NCBI GenBank assembly: GCA_003661105.1
Contig: QMVM01000169.1
Coordinates: 1-5,077 of the forward strand
Direction of reading: 5' to 3'
DNA length: 5,077 nt
From: Methanosarcinales archaeon
GTDB lineage: Archaea; Halobacteriota; Methanosarcinia; Methanosarcinales; Methanogasteraceae
Shown in pieces: positions 4,492-5,077 of this stretch; positions within the stretch are counted from its first letter, which is position 1; each line of letters opens with the position of its first letter. The notes under the pieces were generated by a model. That model had not been told where the DNA came from, searched no databases, and saw only the letters and a program-made list of their open reading frames with translations. The position numbers and the translations under genes are program-made.

Positions 4492-4767
4492 ATGGCGGTA
4501 TCAGGTACACGGCCATTCGGAAGCTATGCAAAAGGCAACGCTTCGGATAAGAGTGATGTGGATGTGCTCTGCGTGGCGGATGCTGATATTGATATTGAGG
4601 CGATTGCAAGGTTACTGACACATAAGTACGGCATCCGTCTAAACCCGGTCAAAGTCAAGTCGATCAGAGATATCGAGATGGATGACCGGGCTTTTTATGA
4701 AGACGTGGTAGAATACGGCTACGTCCTAAAAGGGCTGGAATATTTCTATGAACAGGTTTACAGGTGA
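4492..4767 (+). CDS. MNT-type nucleotidyltransferase (antitoxin-like), N-terminus damaged
   Basis: This is 91 residues from ATG 4492 to TGA 4765-4767. The core is PFGSYAKGNASDKSDVDVLC, which contains GSYAKG and the full GS-X10-DxD signature (G10, S11, D22, D24) of minimal nucleotidyltransferases. In MNT-HEPN systems such proteins AMPylate and silence a HEPN RNase toxin. FYEDVVEYGYVLKG near the end is typical of the family C-terminus. The usual strand before FGS is not in this frame: it appears one frame away as GIRYTAI (4497-4517), preceded by LKDNPNSQSLTEIC and a TGA at 4473-4475. The gene therefore seems to have an upstream stop and a frameshift at about 4515, and the ATG now available replaces that strand with MAVSGTRP. 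A third catalytic carboxylate is not evident. No HEPN partner is seen; an integrase remnant follows. It may be a pseudogene. Confidence 0.75.
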   Translation: MAVSGTRPFGSYAKGNASDKSDVDVLCVADADIDIEAIARLLTHKYGIRLNPVKVKSIRDIEMDDRAFYEDVVEYGYVLKGLEYFYEQVYR

Positions 4768-5038
4768 GAATGGGGGTGAGAAGTGTACAATGGTTTGAAG
4801 GGAGAAGATGTTTTCAAATTCTCGTAGAGCGGCTAATATCAACAAGAATGTCACGGTTCATTCTCTCAGGCATAGTCTCGCAACACGTTTATTATAGATT
4901 GATGTTGATATGGGCTATATCCAATAATTACTTGGATACAAAAGTTCAAAGATGACAGAAATGTATACGCGTGTGGGTAATAGGGATATTAAAAGGATTA
5001 AAAGCCCGTTGGACTCTACCATAAGTCTGGAGAAGTAA
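4748..5038 (+). pseudogene. Tyrosine recombinase/integrase, C-terminal remnant
   Basis: One frame (codons in register with 4841) reads as an XerC/D-like integrase C-terminus interrupted by stops. The blocks are NRFTGENGGEKCTM, TGA 4796, KMFSNSRRAANINKNVTVHS, LRHSLATRLL, TAG 4895, IDVDMGYIQ, TAA 4925, LLGYKSSKMTEMYTRV and GNRDIKRIKSPLDS, ending at TAA 5036-5038. The HxxR motif (HSLR) and the nucleophile tyrosine (MYTRV, codon 4964-4966) are still present; the usual GH of LLGHKSS is GY. Two stops (TAG, TAA) sit where Glu is common in the family, as in LLE and IQELLGH. Everything N-terminal to the catalytic half is missing. The start coordinate is approximate and overlaps the nucleotidyltransferase end. 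It marks a past mobile-element insertion. Confidence 0.85.
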
Positions 5039-5041
5039 GAT

Positions 5042-5077
5042 ATGTATGAATCTACAAACCAATCTCCTGAACAGATA
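5042..5077 (+). CDS. Possible start of a gene running off the window
   Basis: ATG 5042 opens a frame of 12 codons (MYESTNQSPEQI) to the window edge. GGAG at 5029-5032, 9 bases upstream, could be its ribosome binding site. It starts 3 bases after the integrase remnant stop. Too little is visible to name a family, and it may not be a gene. Confidence 0.35.
   Translation, partial: MYESTNQSPEQI

Noticed and set aside
4752..4955. Plus-strand frame 4764-4955 as a gene after the nucleotidyltransferase, possibly HEPN
   Set aside because: It has no HEPN RX4-6H motif and is an out-of-frame shadow of the integrase remnant, which gives clear family motifs in another frame.
1..5077. CRISPR array or repeat cluster
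   Set aside because: No regularly spaced direct repeats were found on reading through the window.

Overview
The window reads as archaeal chromosome, most likely a euryarchaeon of the methanogen or anaerobic methanotroph kind. The evidence is a RIO2 kinase with an N-terminal winged helix, a PAC2-family proteasome assembly chaperone, a COG1326/HVO_0476-type zinc finger protein, a DUF473 protein, a tRNA-Met(CAT) gene with a canonical bulge-helix-bulge intron, no encoded CCA on either tRNA, AT-rich boxes resembling archaeal TATA elements, and a ribosome binding site complementary to GATCACC of 16S rRNA. A genus cannot be named from this sequence alone.

Layout. (1) 1-436: the 3' end of a surface or secreted protein gene with a post-COAP-1-like beta-sandwich repeat, closed by a hairpin plus T-run terminator. 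(2) 459-898, minus strand: a RelB/RelE-type toxin-antitoxin pair. The toxin is broken by one extra G in a run of seven Gs. (3) 899-1216: a gene-free stretch holding a GC-rich island between an A6 tract and two T6 tracts, possibly a small structured RNA. (4) 1217-1851, minus strand: the zinc finger protein. (5) 1932-2038, plus strand: intron-containing tRNA-Met, ending 2 bases from the convergent RIO2 stop codon. (6) 2041-2981, minus strand: tRNA-Cys followed 7 bases later by the RIO2 start codon, probably one transcript. (7) 3107-4236, plus strand: PAC2 protein and DUF473 protein as a tight pair. (8) 4237-5077: accessory debris, with an orphan MNT-type nucleotidyltransferase whose N-terminus looks damaged, a tyrosine recombinase C-terminal remnant with several stops, and the first 12 codons of a possible further gene.

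How it fits together. The central block (about 1217-4236) is an information-processing and protein-quality-control region: ribosome maturation (RIO2), proteasome assembly or activation (PAC2), two tRNAs and two conserved archaeal proteins of unknown function. Accessory material flanks it on both sides: a RelBE module on the left, and an MNT antitoxin plus integrase remnant on the right. The most interesting points are the poly-G frameshift in the toxin, the tRNA-Cys/RIO2 arrangement that leaves almost no mRNA leader, the unexplained GC-rich island, and the PAC2 protein ending in an HbYX-type tail whose last codons also form the ribosome binding site of DUF473.
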